DNA of 64,000 nucleotides from Acaudatibacter sp035532115 (lineage in GTDB: Bacteria; Pseudomonadota; Alphaproteobacteria; Caulobacterales; Caulobacteraceae). Under the pieces are notes generated by a model. The model searched no databases and was not told where the DNA came from. It was given only the letters and a program-made list of their open reading frames with translations. This document shows, piece by piece, positions 1 through 7,373 of the stretch. The stretch lies in NCBI GenBank assembly GCA_035532115.1, contig DATKRO010000056.1, positions 1 to 64,000 on the forward strand, in the 5' to 3' direction. Numbering within the stretch: position 1 is the first letter of the stretch; the number at the start of each line of letters is the position of its first letter. The position numbers and the translations under genes were made by a program.

Positions 1-479
1 AGCTTGCGTTCTACGAGCTGGACGGCGAGCTTCGAGGCGCCGATCCCGTCCGGGTAGACGATGTAGAGTTCGCGGCCGTGAGCGTGAACGCGTTCGCGCC
101 CAGGGATCGCCGCCTGGAGCGCCGCCGCGACCGCCCGCTCCGGAGCGCGCTTCAGGACCATCACGATCAGATGGGCGGGGTCGTGCTCGGCCTCGGAGGC
201 GAAGGGATTGTTCGCGATGACGGCGCGCCACTCGTCGGCGGTCCGCACCAGGAAGTCCGTCGTCAGCCCGAACCGGGCGGTCGCCTCCGCCGCCAGGCGC
301 GCCTCGAGGGCGGCGGCTTCGCCGTCGCCGCGAAACACCAGGTTTCCGCTCTGCAGCAGTGATCGTGCATCGAGATAGCCGAGGTCGCCCAGCCAGGCGC
401 GCAGGTCCGCCATGGCGATGGCGTTGCGCCCGCCCACGTTGATGGCCCGGATGAGGGCCACGAAGCAGGTCAGCGCCAT
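1..479 (-). CDS. DUF1697 family protein, C-terminus cut off by window edge
   Basis: Reading the minus strand from an ATG at 479 gives an open frame that runs off the window after about 159 codons. It opens with a CFVALIRAINVGGRNAIAM segment and continues with LLQSGNLVF, which are characteristic of DUF1697 proteins of about 180 residues, so only the last part is missing. The biochemical function of the family is not established. The start overlaps the end of the upstream methyltransferase gene by 10 bp on the same strand, so the two are probably translationally coupled in one operon. Family assignment is confident; function is unknown. Confidence 0.8.
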   Translation of the reverse strand, partial: MALTCFVALIRAINVGGRNAIAMADLRAWLGDLGYLDARSLLQSGNLVFRGDGEAAALEARLAAEATARFGLTTDFLVRTADEWRAVIANNPFASEAEHDPAHLIVMVLKRAPERAVAAALQAAIPGRERVHAHGRELYIVYPDGIGASKLAVQLVERK

Positions 480-1219
480 GGCAGATCGGCGCGGCCGCGC
501 AGGATCGCCTCGGCCTCGTCGGTGTGCTTGGCGCCGCCGCGCTCGTGCAGCACCAGGGGCGTCAAAAGCTGCAGCGGCGCCTTTGCCTCCTTGACGGCTC
601 GCACCAGCACCCGCTTGGCCGGAACGTCGGCGTAGGGATGCACGGCCCGGACCTGGAGGGCGCCCGCCTTGCCGCCAAGCCAGGTCAGCACGTCAGCCAG
701 GCGGTCGGCGCGGTGGACGAGGGTCAGCGATCCGCCCCGGCGCAGCGCCTTCAGCAGCAGGTCCAGCCAGGCGCCGAGCCCGTCCTCGGCGATCCAGGCG
801 CCCGTCTTCGCAGGATGCGGCGCCCGCAGCCGCGCGGGATCGTCGAAGAACGGCGGATTGGCGAGGGCGGCGTCGAAGCCGGCGAGTCCGGGGGGCAGGC
901 CTGTCCCCACGTCGCCGGCTCGCAAGGCGATGCGGTGGCCGAACCCGTTGGCGCGGACGTTCTCCTGCGCCAGCCGCAGCATCGCCGGATCGCGCTCGAT
1001 GCCGACGAAGCTGGCGCCGGGACGCCGCCAAGCCGCGGCCAGCAGCACGGCGCCGACCCCGCACCCCGCTTCCAGCACCCGCTCGCCGGCGCTCGCATCG
1101 CACGCCGCCGCCAGCAGCGCTGCATCGGCGCCGGCGCGATAGCCCTTGGCGGCCTGCCGCAGCGTCAGCCGCCGATCCAGGATGCGATCGCAGGTGACCT
1201 CGGCCTCGTCCTCGTCCAT
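470..1219 (-). CDS. TrmN6-like tRNA1(Val) (adenine-N6)-methyltransferase
   Basis: A 249-residue class I SAM-dependent methyltransferase. The SAM-binding motif I reads VLEAGCGVGAVLLAAA (about residues 44-59), and the catalytic NPPF motif of N6-adenine methyltransferases is present (ANPPFFDD). The N-terminal DRILDRRLTLRQAAKGYRAG segment matches the TrmN6/YfiC group, which modifies A37 of tRNA1(Val). Members of this group are easily confused with other YfiC-like methyltransferases, so the exact RNA target is inferred. It is transcribed with the downstream DUF1697 gene and divergently from the polyprenyl synthase gene. Confidence 0.8.
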   Translation of the reverse strand: MDEDEAEVTCDRILDRRLTLRQAAKGYRAGADAALLAAACDASAGERVLEAGCGVGAVLLAAAWRRPGASFVGIERDPAMLRLAQENVRANGFGHRIALRAGDVGTGLPPGLAGFDAALANPPFFDDPARLRAPHPAKTGAWIAEDGLGAWLDLLLKALRRGGSLTLVHRADRLADVLTWLGGKAGALQVRAVHPYADVPAKRVLVRAVKEAKAPLQLLTPLVLHERGGAKHTDEAEAILRGRADLPWR

Positions 1220-1336
1220 GCCCGCGCCTCTCGCGAGCCTTGCGCCCGCCTTGACGCTCCCCTATCCCGCCAGCATTGTCGGCGGCAACGGCGATCCCCG
1301 GCGCCGCCCCCGGCGTCGCCATCGTGGGAGCTAGAC

Positions 1337-2347
1337 TTGGACGCGGTCAAAGCGGCCACCCTCCGACCCGCCGGGTCCGTCGATCGCCTGTTCACCCTGG
1401 CTCGGAGCGACATGGGCGGCGTCGACGCCCTGATCCTCGAGCGGATGCAAAGCCCGGTGAGCGTCATCCCGCTGCTGGCCGAGCACCTGATCGCCGCCGG
1501 CGGCAAGCGGCTGCGCCCCCTGCTCACCGTCGGGGCCGCGCGCCTGGCGGGCGGACGCGGCGACGCGGCGCTGAAGCTGGCAGCGGCGGTGGAGTTCGTC
1601 CATACGGCGACCCTGCTTCACGACGACGTGGTCGATTCCTCGCAGTTGCGGCGCGGCAAGGTGGCGGCGCACCTGATCTGGGGCGCGCCCTCCAGCGTGC
1701 TGGTGGGCGACTTCCTCTTCGCCCGCGCCTTCGAGCTGATGGTGGAAACCGGCTCGGTGCGGGCGCTGCAGATTCTGGCGCAGGCCGCGCGGGTGATCGC
1801 CGAGGGCGAGGTGCTGCAGCTGACCCGCGCCCACGATCCCAACCTGTCCCAGGCGACCTATCTTCAGATCATCGGCGCCAAGACCGCCGAACTCTTCGCT
1901 GCCGCCACCGAGGCGGGGGCGGTGTCGGCGGGCGCGGACGCGCGCCGGGCGGCCGCGCTGCGCGCCTTCGGCCTCGCCTTCGGTCTCGCCTTCCAGCTTG
2001 CCGACGACGCGCTCGACTACGGCGGCGCCACCGAGACGCTGGGCAAGAACGCGGGCGACGACTTCCGCGAGGGCAAGGCGACCATGCCGCTGCTGCTTGC
2101 CATCGCCCGCTCCGGCCCGCGCGAGGCTCCGTTCTGGGAGCGCGCCATCGGCCGCAAGGAGCAGACCGAGGCCGACTTCCGCCGCGCGCGCGAACTCGTC
2201 GTCGGCGTCGGCGCCCTGGAGTCGACCCTCGACCTGGCGGCCGAATACGTCGACGCCGCCAAGGCGGCGCTGGCCGTCTTCCCGCCCGGCGAATGGCGCG
2301 ACGCGCTGGAATCGCTGGCGGATTTTGCGGTGAGCCGCAGGGCTTAG
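1337..2347 (+). CDS. Long-chain polyprenyl diphosphate synthase (IspB/DdsA type)
   Basis: A trans-isoprenyl diphosphate synthase that extends farnesyl-PP with IPP to make the side chain of ubiquinone. It has GGKRLRP near the start, the first aspartate-rich motif LLHDDVVD and the second motif GDDFREGK, all in the expected order. The open frame extends far upstream to 524, but only the part from about 1337 resembles the family. A TTG at 1337 gives a 336-residue protein starting MDAVKAATLRP, the usual length, so that start is preferred. Octaprenyl and decaprenyl synthases cannot be separated by eye. Confidence 0.88.
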   Translation: MDAVKAATLRPAGSVDRLFTLARSDMGGVDALILERMQSPVSVIPLLAEHLIAAGGKRLRPLLTVGAARLAGGRGDAALKLAAAVEFVHTATLLHDDVVDSSQLRRGKVAAHLIWGAPSSVLVGDFLFARAFELMVETGSVRALQILAQAARVIAEGEVLQLTRAHDPNLSQATYLQIIGAKTAELFAAATEAGAVSAGADARRAAALRAFGLAFGLAFQLADDALDYGGATETLGKNAGDDFREGKATMPLLLAIARSGPREAPFWERAIGRKEQTEADFRRARELVVGVGALESTLDLAAEYVDAAKAALAVFPPGEWRDALESLADFAVSRRA

Positions 2348-2351
2348 AGGC

Positions 2352-2651
2352 TCAGAATCCCTTGAAAAGGCGATCGAGAGCGCGATGGATCTCGTAGTCC
2401 TTGCTCAAGAGATTCCCTAGCGGGCGCCGGAGCCTGGCCACGGGGATCGAGCCAAGCTCGGTCAGCGCGAGGACGAGCGCCTTGCCCTCGAAGGTCAGGC
2501 TTATCTCCACGTCGGTCGGCAGTTTGTCGGTCACTAGCGGAGCGGCCACGACGCTCTTCAACTCGATATAGTGCGATTGAAGTACGAGTACGTAGGGCGC
2601 GAAGGTCGCGGAGGCGGCGGACGGATTGTCGTAGATGTCGAACTGGCGCAC
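2352..2651 (-). CDS. ccdB: CcdB-family toxin
   Basis: A 99-residue protein of the CcdB fold, the length of F-plasmid CcdB (101 aa). It begins MRQFDIYDN and ends ALDRLFKGF, and it sits directly behind its antitoxin: the antitoxin TGA (2654-2652) is followed at once by this GTG start (2651). Known CcdB proteins poison DNA gyrase, and the F-plasmid protein needs its C-terminal Trp-Gly-Ile. Here the tail is Phe-Lys-Gly-Phe, so the gyrase-contacting tryptophan appears to be absent. The toxin may act differently or be weak. Family assignment is good; the target is uncertain. Confidence 0.82.
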   Translation of the reverse strand: MRQFDIYDNPSAASATFAPYVLVLQSHYIELKSVVAAPLVTDKLPTDVEISLTFEGKALVLALTELGSIPVARLRRPLGNLLSKDYEIHRALDRLFKGF

Positions 2652-3257
2652 TCACCAACGTCGGAGATCTTCGCCGAAAATCCCTCGCTCGGCGATCCGG
2701 TCGTTGTGCGTCCGTATGGCTTCTGCATTTTCGAGCGCCCATCGCGCCGCCCGTTCGTCCACCGTCTTGGGTCCCTCCTCACGCTCCCGCTCAAAAAGGT
2801 GGCGGCGACCGGCCACACTCAACGCCCAGACACCCCGCCGGGACGCCTTCTCGAGGAGGCCCTCTCGCACGAGATCCGCCCGCTCCCAGCATACGGCGTT
2901 CCACCATCGCGGGTCGCCGGTGGACACGCGCTCGCGATCGACTGGGAGCAAGCTGTCTCCGATCTCGCGTTCCAGACGGCCGCGAACATCGGCGACGGCG
3001 CCGGCGCCTCCCATCAGGCGCAGGACCCGCAGCAGCGGAAGGCGAAACTGCCTTTGCGGCGTCCTGTCGTCCTTCTTGCGCCGGCGGACCGTCCTCGGGC
3101 CTGGAAAATCCGCCGCGGTTGCTGGCGATCGTCTGCTCGTGCTGGCCTCCAGCGCATCGAGCGCGAGCCGCACCACGTCATCGGCCGAATCCTCGAGCGG
3201 CCGCGCATGCGCCTTCAGGCGATTCCAGGTGCTGTCTGAGATCCGAATCACCGGCAT
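2652..3257 (-). CDS. Chimeric CcdA-like antitoxin: RHH-like domain + Mrr_N winged helix + CcdB-binding tail
   Basis: A 201-residue protein. ATG 3257 is chosen because AGGAGG lies about 8 nt upstream; the longer frame from 3308 would start inside the operator palindrome. Residues 1-36 (MPVIRISDSTWNRLKAH...) look like a ribbon-helix-helix or SeqA-N-type DNA-binding segment. Residues 40-70 are a basic linker. Residues 71-155 resemble the Mrr N-terminal winged helix (GGAGAVADVRGRLEREIG, GDPRWWNAVCWER, GLLEKASRRGVWALS). Residues 168-201 (ERAARWALENAEAI... IFGEDLRRW) match the RW..EN.E ... F.ED.R.W pattern of the CcdA tail that neutralises CcdB. It probably represses its own promoter and neutralises the adjacent toxin. 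Domain reading is by eye. Confidence 0.75.
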   Translation of the reverse strand: MPVIRISDSTWNRLKAHARPLEDSADDVVRLALDALEASTSRRSPATAADFPGPRTVRRRKKDDRTPQRQFRLPLLRVLRLMGGAGAVADVRGRLEREIGDSLLPVDRERVSTGDPRWWNAVCWERADLVREGLLEKASRRGVWALSVAGRRHLFEREREEGPKTVDERAARWALENAEAIRTHNDRIAERGIFGEDLRRW

Positions 3258-3276
3258 CGGTGCAGCCTCCTGGCCA

Positions 3277-3307
3277 TGATCATTACCTTGTAACAAGGTA
3301 ATGATCA
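3277..3307 (-). promoter_or_regulatory. Perfect 31-bp palindrome covering the ccd promoter
   Basis: Two 15-bp arms, TGATCATTACCTTGT and ACAAGGTAATGATCA, are perfect reverse complements around one central A. On the minus strand, TTGATC (3308-3303) and TAATGA (3285-3280) are separated by exactly 17 bp, a good -35/-10 pair lying within the palindrome. The antitoxin start follows about 20 bp downstream. This is the expected position for an autoregulatory operator bound by the antitoxin; binding is inferred. Confidence 0.75.
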
Positions 3308-3326
3308 ACCCCGATCCCCGACGAGC

Positions 3327-4718
3327 TCACCCCGGCCCGATCATCTTCTCCGGGCGGACGATCTCGTCGAACTCGGCGGCCGTCACGAAACCGCCGCCGA
3401 CGGCCTCTTCGCGCAAGGTCGTGCCGTTCTTCAGCGCTGTCTTGGCGATCCTTGCGGCGGCGTCGTAGCCGATCCTCGGGGAGAGCGCCGTGACCAGCAT
3501 CAGCGAGCGTTGCAGCGCCGCCGCGATGTTATCCGTGCGCGGCTCGATGCCGACGACGCAGTGCCGGGTGAAGCTTCTCGCGGCATCGCCCATCAGCTGG
3601 ACCGACTGCAGGAAGCTGTAGGCCATCACCGGGTTGAACACATTGAGCTCGAAATGGCCCGAGGCGCCGGCGAAGCTCATGGTGCTCTGGTTGCCGAACA
3701 CCCGCACGCAGGCCATGGTCAGCGCTTCGCATTGGGTGGGATTGACCTTGCCGGGCATGATCGAGGAGCCCGGTTCGTTCTCGGGAAGCGACAGTTCGCC
3801 CAGGCCCGAGCGCGGGCCGGAGCCCAGGAAACGGATATCGTTGGCGATCTTGAACAGGCTGGCGGCCAGGGTGTCGATCGCGCCGTGGGTGAACACCAGG
3901 GCGTCGTGCGCGGCGAGGGCTTCGAACTTGTTGGGGGCCGAGGTGAAGGCGAGGCCGGTGATCTGGGCGATCTTCTCGGCGACCATCTCGGCGAAGCCGG
4001 GTGGCGCATTGAGGCCGGTGCCCACCGCCGTGCCGCCCTGGGCGATCTGCATCAGCATCGGCAGGGTAAGTTCGATGCGCTGGACGCCATTGGCCACCTG
4101 CTGGGCGTAGCCGGAGAATTCCTGGCCCAGCGTCAGCGGCGTCGCGTCCTGGGTGTGGGTGCGGCCGATCTTGACGATGCGGGACCACGCCCGCGCCTTG
4201 GCGTCCAGCGCCGCGTGCAGGGTCCGCAGCGCCGGCACCAGCCGGTGCGTCGCCGCTTCGGCGGCGGCGATGTGCATGGCGCTCGGATAGCAGTCGTTGG
4301 ACGACTGGCTCATGTTCACGTGGTCGTTCGGATGGACCGGATCCTTCGACCCCAGCGTCCCGCCCAGCATCTCGATGGCGCGGTTGGCGATCACCTCGTT
4401 GGCGTTCATGTTCGACTGGGTGCCCGAACCGGTCTGCCACACCGAGAGCGGGAAGTGGTCGTCGAGCTTGCCGTCGATCACCTCCTGGGCGGCCGCGACG
4501 ATGGCGTCGCCGATGCGCGGCTCCAGCTTGCCGAGCGCCATGTTGACCTCGGCGCAGGCACGCTTGACGATGCCGAGGGCGCGGATGACGGCCAGCGGCT
4601 GCTTTTCCCAGCCGATCTCGAAGTTCTGCAGCGACCGCTGCGTCTGGGCGGCCCAGTAGCGGCCCGCCGGAACCTCGATGGGGCCGAAGCTGTCGGTCTC
4701 GGTGCGCGTCGCGGTCAT
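3327..4718 (-). CDS. fumC: Fumarate hydratase class II
   Basis: A 463-residue class II (iron-independent) fumarase, which interconverts fumarate and L-malate in the TCA cycle as a cytoplasmic homotetramer. The N-terminus MTATRTETDSFGPIEVPAGRYWGAQTQ-like block is typical (here RYWAAQTQRS). The substrate-binding TGSGTQSNMNANEV, the active-site HVNMSQSSND block and the superfamily signature GSSIMPGKVNPTQ are all present. Length is normal for the family. It has a private position between the ccd module and a kinase remnant. Translation starts at ATG 4718. Confidence 0.95.
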   Translation of the reverse strand: MTATRTETDSFGPIEVPAGRYWAAQTQRSLQNFEIGWEKQPLAVIRALGIVKRACAEVNMALGKLEPRIGDAIVAAAQEVIDGKLDDHFPLSVWQTGSGTQSNMNANEVIANRAIEMLGGTLGSKDPVHPNDHVNMSQSSNDCYPSAMHIAAAEAATHRLVPALRTLHAALDAKARAWSRIVKIGRTHTQDATPLTLGQEFSGYAQQVANGVQRIELTLPMLMQIAQGGTAVGTGLNAPPGFAEMVAEKIAQITGLAFTSAPNKFEALAAHDALVFTHGAIDTLAASLFKIANDIRFLGSGPRSGLGELSLPENEPGSSIMPGKVNPTQCEALTMACVRVFGNQSTMSFAGASGHFELNVFNPVMAYSFLQSVQLMGDAARSFTRHCVVGIEPRTDNIAAALQRSLMLVTALSPRIGYDAAARIAKTALKNGTTLREEAVGGGFVTAAEFDEIVRPEKMIGPG

Positions 4719-4783
4719 CGAAGGTCCCCGTCCGGTGTCGGGGCCGATGTAGCCGCGTCGTCCGCTCGCCGCCAGGGGCCGGC

Positions 4784-5483
4784 TCAGACGGCGGCGTCGG
4801 CCAGCACGAGACCGGCGGCCGGCGCCTGGAACTCGAAGGACAGGCCCCGTGGCGTCCAGTCATAGGTGACGCGCGCCCCGAGCTGGGCGGCGGCCCGCTC
4901 GATCACCGTGGCGCCCACGCCGCGAGACGACGGCGCGCTCGTTGCCGGGCCGCCGTCCTCGCGCCAGCGCGCGGTGGTTGACCTCGTGGGCGAGCAGCCT
5001 CTGCTTCTCCTCGGCGGCGCGGCGGTCGGTGATGTCCACCAGCATGTTGACGGCGCCGAGCACCTTGCCGTCCGCACCCAGGAACGGGGTCGGATAGGGC
5101 GTGAAGGTGATGCGGCTGCCGTCCGGGCGCTCGGCGATGGCGTCGGCGCCCCTGACCGGACGCCCCTCCCTGATCGCGAGCGCCATGGGACATTGGTCGT
5201 GCGGCAGCGGCGTCCCATCGAGGTTGAACAGCCGCCAGGTCACGGACCACAGCTCGCCCAGGCTCGGCCGCCGGCCTGCGAACTGCACCGCGGCCTCGTT
5301 GTAGAAGGTGATCCGGCCGTCGGCGTCGGTGGTGTAGATGGCGGCCGGAAGCGCGTTCAGCAGATCGCGATAGAGCACCTCGCGCTCGGCGAAGCCGTGG
5401 CGCGCCGCCGAGAGCTGCACCACCTGGCCTTCGCGCCCCGCCGTCGCGCTCGTCGCGAGCCCTGCCTTGGGATCGTTGAGCAT
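4784..5483 (-). pseudogene. HWE/HisKA_2-type PAS sensor histidine kinase with internal deletion and frameshift
   Basis: From ATG 5483 the frame encodes a PAS domain (YRDLLNALPAAIYTTDADGRITFYNEAA ..., ending VDITDRR) and then the start of an H-box, LLAHEVNHRAL. Directly after this (about 4960) the frame becomes nonsense. In the next frame the sequence resumes with ARWREDGGPATSAPSSRGVG ATVIERAAAQLGA, which is the extreme C-terminus of HWE kinases, ending at a stop at 4784. About 100-150 codons holding the rest of the dimerisation region and the N and G boxes are missing. The gene therefore cannot make a working kinase, although a PAS-only product is possible. It lies between fumC and a C13 peptidase gene on the same strand. 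Confidence 0.75.
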
Positions 5484-5560
5484 TCGTCTCTCCCCGCGAA
5501 CACCGGCGCCGAGATTAACCTTGGACCGGCGTCGCGTCGCGAACTTTGTCGGAGCGAGCC

Positions 5561-6325
5561 TTACCCCGGCGCAAACGTCATCAGCGGCAGGATCGGCCTC
5601 AGGGCCGCGCCGACGTAGAGCTGCGGATCCGAAGGCGGCGAGGCGCCGGTTTCGGCCTCGCGTTTGCTGACGCAGGCCTTCACCTCGGGAGCCAGCGCGG
5701 TGAAGTCGCGCGCGGCGGGCAGCGCCTGGAGCACGCAGCCGTCGAAATAGGGATATCTGTCGCTCTCGCTGCAGCCGAACGACGACCGGTCCGGCCGCGC
5801 CGCGGTGAAGATCATCCGGTTCGGCGCGGCGAGGATCGGCACGAAGACGCCGGAGAAGCAGGCCGAGATGATCACCACCGTCGGCCGCTCGCCGCAGCTC
5901 TGGCCGATCAGCTCGTCCAGGACCGGCGGCGCCAGCAGCGCGCCGCCCAGGACCAGCCCCTGCGGCGCCCCGTGCGAGGTGAAATAGAGGAGGCAGCAGC
6001 CCCTGGCCGTCTGCGTCAGCGCGCGAAGGCCCTGGTGGATCGACTGAAGATCCGCCTTGCCCGGCCTCGCGTCTGGGTAAAGTTGCGGTCGCACCGAGAA
6101 TTGGCGCAGGTTGGCAGCGGAGAAGCCCTTGCGGATCAGCTCGGCTGCGACATCGCGCCGGGCGTTGTCGAAGGTTTCTGTGGGATCGTCGGTGTGGGCG
6201 GCATGGAAGTCGCCGGCCACGACCACCGCCGCCCAATCGGCGAAGGGGCTGGCGCCGGCGGTGGCGCTCCCGGCGACGAGGATCGCGGCGAGCAGCGCCG
6301 CGACCAACGCGGGCCAGCGCGGCAT
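5561..6325 (-). CDS. Secreted C13-family (legumain/caspase-like) cysteine peptidase
   Basis: A 254-residue protein with an N-terminal signal peptide (hydrophobic residues 6-24, ALVAALLAAILVAGSATA, then AGAS). The C13 catalytic dyad is visible: His118 in LLYFTSHGAPQG and Cys156 in VVIISACFSGVF, each after a hydrophobic strand as in caspase-fold peptidases. Bacterial C13 peptidases are common in alphaproteobacteria but their substrates are poorly known. The ATG is 3 bp from the stop of the upstream thioesterase gene, so it is probably co-transcribed with it and sspB. Peptidase family is confident; role unknown. Confidence 0.85.
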   Translation of the reverse strand: MPRWPALVAALLAAILVAGSATAGASPFADWAAVVVAGDFHAAHTDDPTETFDNARRDVAAELIRKGFSAANLRQFSVRPQLYPDARPGKADLQSIHQGLRALTQTARGCCLLYFTSHGAPQGLVLGGALLAPPVLDELIGQSCGERPTVVIISACFSGVFVPILAAPNRMIFTAARPDRSSFGCSESDRYPYFDGCVLQALPAARDFTALAPEVKACVSKREAETGASPPSDPQLYVGAALRPILPLMTFAPG

Positions 6326-6328
6326 CGG

Positions 6329-6796
6329 CTATTTGTAGCTCTTGAACGGGGTCGGCACCGCCGTGCCGGTCGCCTTGGCGACGAGCCGCCCCTCGCCGTC
6401 GTAGAGCTCGCCCTCGGTGAAGGCGAGCGTCCGGCCCCAGCGCACCACCCGGCCGACGCCCTTCAGCGTTCCAGGCAGGGCCGGCCGGAAGAAGCTGGTC
6501 TTCATCTCCGCCGTCGGCGCCACCGCCGTCATCTTCGAGGCGACCATGCATGCCACCGACATGCATTCGTCCAGCATGGCGCAAAGGTAGCCGCCCTGGA
6601 CCTGCTTCATCGGGTTGGCGAGCAGCTCGGCCCGGGCCTCGAAGGCGACCTCGACCTGCATCTTCTCCTGGCTGACGCTCAGCAGCCGAAACCCGAGGGT
6701 CTGCGAACCGGTGGGCTGGTTCCTGGTGCGCAAAAAGCGCTGCAGGATGGCTTCGTCGGTGAGCGTCTCGGCGGGCGCCTCGGCGGTTTCTGTCAA
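6329..6796 (-). CDS. PaaI-type hotdog thioesterase
   Basis: A 155-residue 4HBT/hotdog-fold protein of the PaaI group, which hydrolyses acyl-CoA or aryl-CoA thioesters. The family's HGG-type motif appears as VQGGYLCAMLDECM, followed by the typical MKTSFFRPALPG and VVRWGRTLAFTEGELYDGEGRLVAKATGT strands. Translation most likely begins at TTG 6796: AAGGAAA lies 6-12 nt upstream, just after the sspB stop, and the gap to sspB is 10 bp. The natural substrate cannot be told from the sequence. Confidence 0.82.
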   Translation of the reverse strand: MTETAEAPAETLTDEAILQRFLRTRNQPTGSQTLGFRLLSVSQEKMQVEVAFEARAELLANPMKQVQGGYLCAMLDECMSVACMVASKMTAVAPTAEMKTSFFRPALPGTLKGVGRVVRWGRTLAFTEGELYDGEGRLVAKATGTAVPTPFKSYK

Positions 6797-6806
6797 GATA
6801 TTTCCT

Positions 6807-7295
6807 TCATTTCTTCCTGAATTGATCGAGCGAGACGATGTTCGGCGTCTCTGCGGGCTTGTCGGATGGCGCTTCTTCGGACTTTGCCGCAGGCGCCGAG
6901 ACGGTCTTGCCGGCGGGCGCCGCCGCGGCCGCGGTGAACACCAGCTTGAAATCGACGCTGGGATCCCAGAACTGGGTCACCGCCGCATAGGGGATCGACA
7001 GCGACTTCGGCTTGCCGCCGAATCGCAAGGTAACCGAGAAGAAGGTCTCGCCAGGTGCGAGGTCCCAGAACTGGTGCTGCAGCACGATCATCATCTCGTC
7101 GGGATACTGATCGAGCAGCTCCTTGGGCCCCGAGACGCCGTCGGCCCTGGTGCTGAAGGTGATGAAGAAGTGGTGGTCGCCGGGCAGCCCCTTGGTCGCC
7201 GCCCGCTTCAGGGCCGCGCGCACGACCCCGCGCTGCGCCTCCTGCTGCAGCGCCGCATACCCCATCAGATCCTTGGGCTTGCCAGTGTTGGGCAT
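6807..7295 (-). CDS. sspB: SspB-alpha family ClpXP adaptor
   Basis: A 162-residue protein of the alphaproteobacterial SspB family, which hands ssrA-tagged proteins to the ClpXP protease. The substrate-binding body includes LPGDHHFFITFSTRADGV, PDEMMIVLQHQFWDL and FFSVTLRFGGKPKSLSIPYAAVTQFWDPSVDF. A flexible Ala/Pro/Lys-rich linker follows, and the C-terminus IVSLDQFRKK fits the short ClpX-docking peptide. It is the first gene of a run with a thioesterase and a C13 peptidase. The tmRNA that encodes the matching tag is at 59.4-59.7 kb in this window. Confidence 0.92.
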   Translation of the reverse strand: MPNTGKPKDLMGYAALQQEAQRGVVRAALKRAATKGLPGDHHFFITFSTRADGVSGPKELLDQYPDEMMIVLQHQFWDLAPGETFFSVTLRFGGKPKSLSIPYAAVTQFWDPSVDFKLVFTAAAAAPAGKTVSAPAAKSEEAPSDKPAETPNIVSLDQFRKK

Positions 7296-7373
7296 GCGGG
7301 CGAGGTTAGCGTCGCAGGCCGGTGACGGGAAGCGCCTCGGTCTCGGACTCGCAACAAAAACCTGCCCTCGCGT

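Noticed and set aside
524..1336. Upstream extension of the polyprenyl synthase frame
   Set aside because: It is antisense to the methyltransferase gene; family similarity starts at 1337.
2352..3307. Prophage or integrative element around the ccd module
   Set aside because: No integrase, att repeats or tRNA nearby; the module sits directly between core genes.
3510..4865. 451-residue open frame antisense to fumC
   Set aside because: Shadow frame of a high-GC gene; Arg/Gly/His-rich with no domain, while the opposite strand encodes full fumarase.
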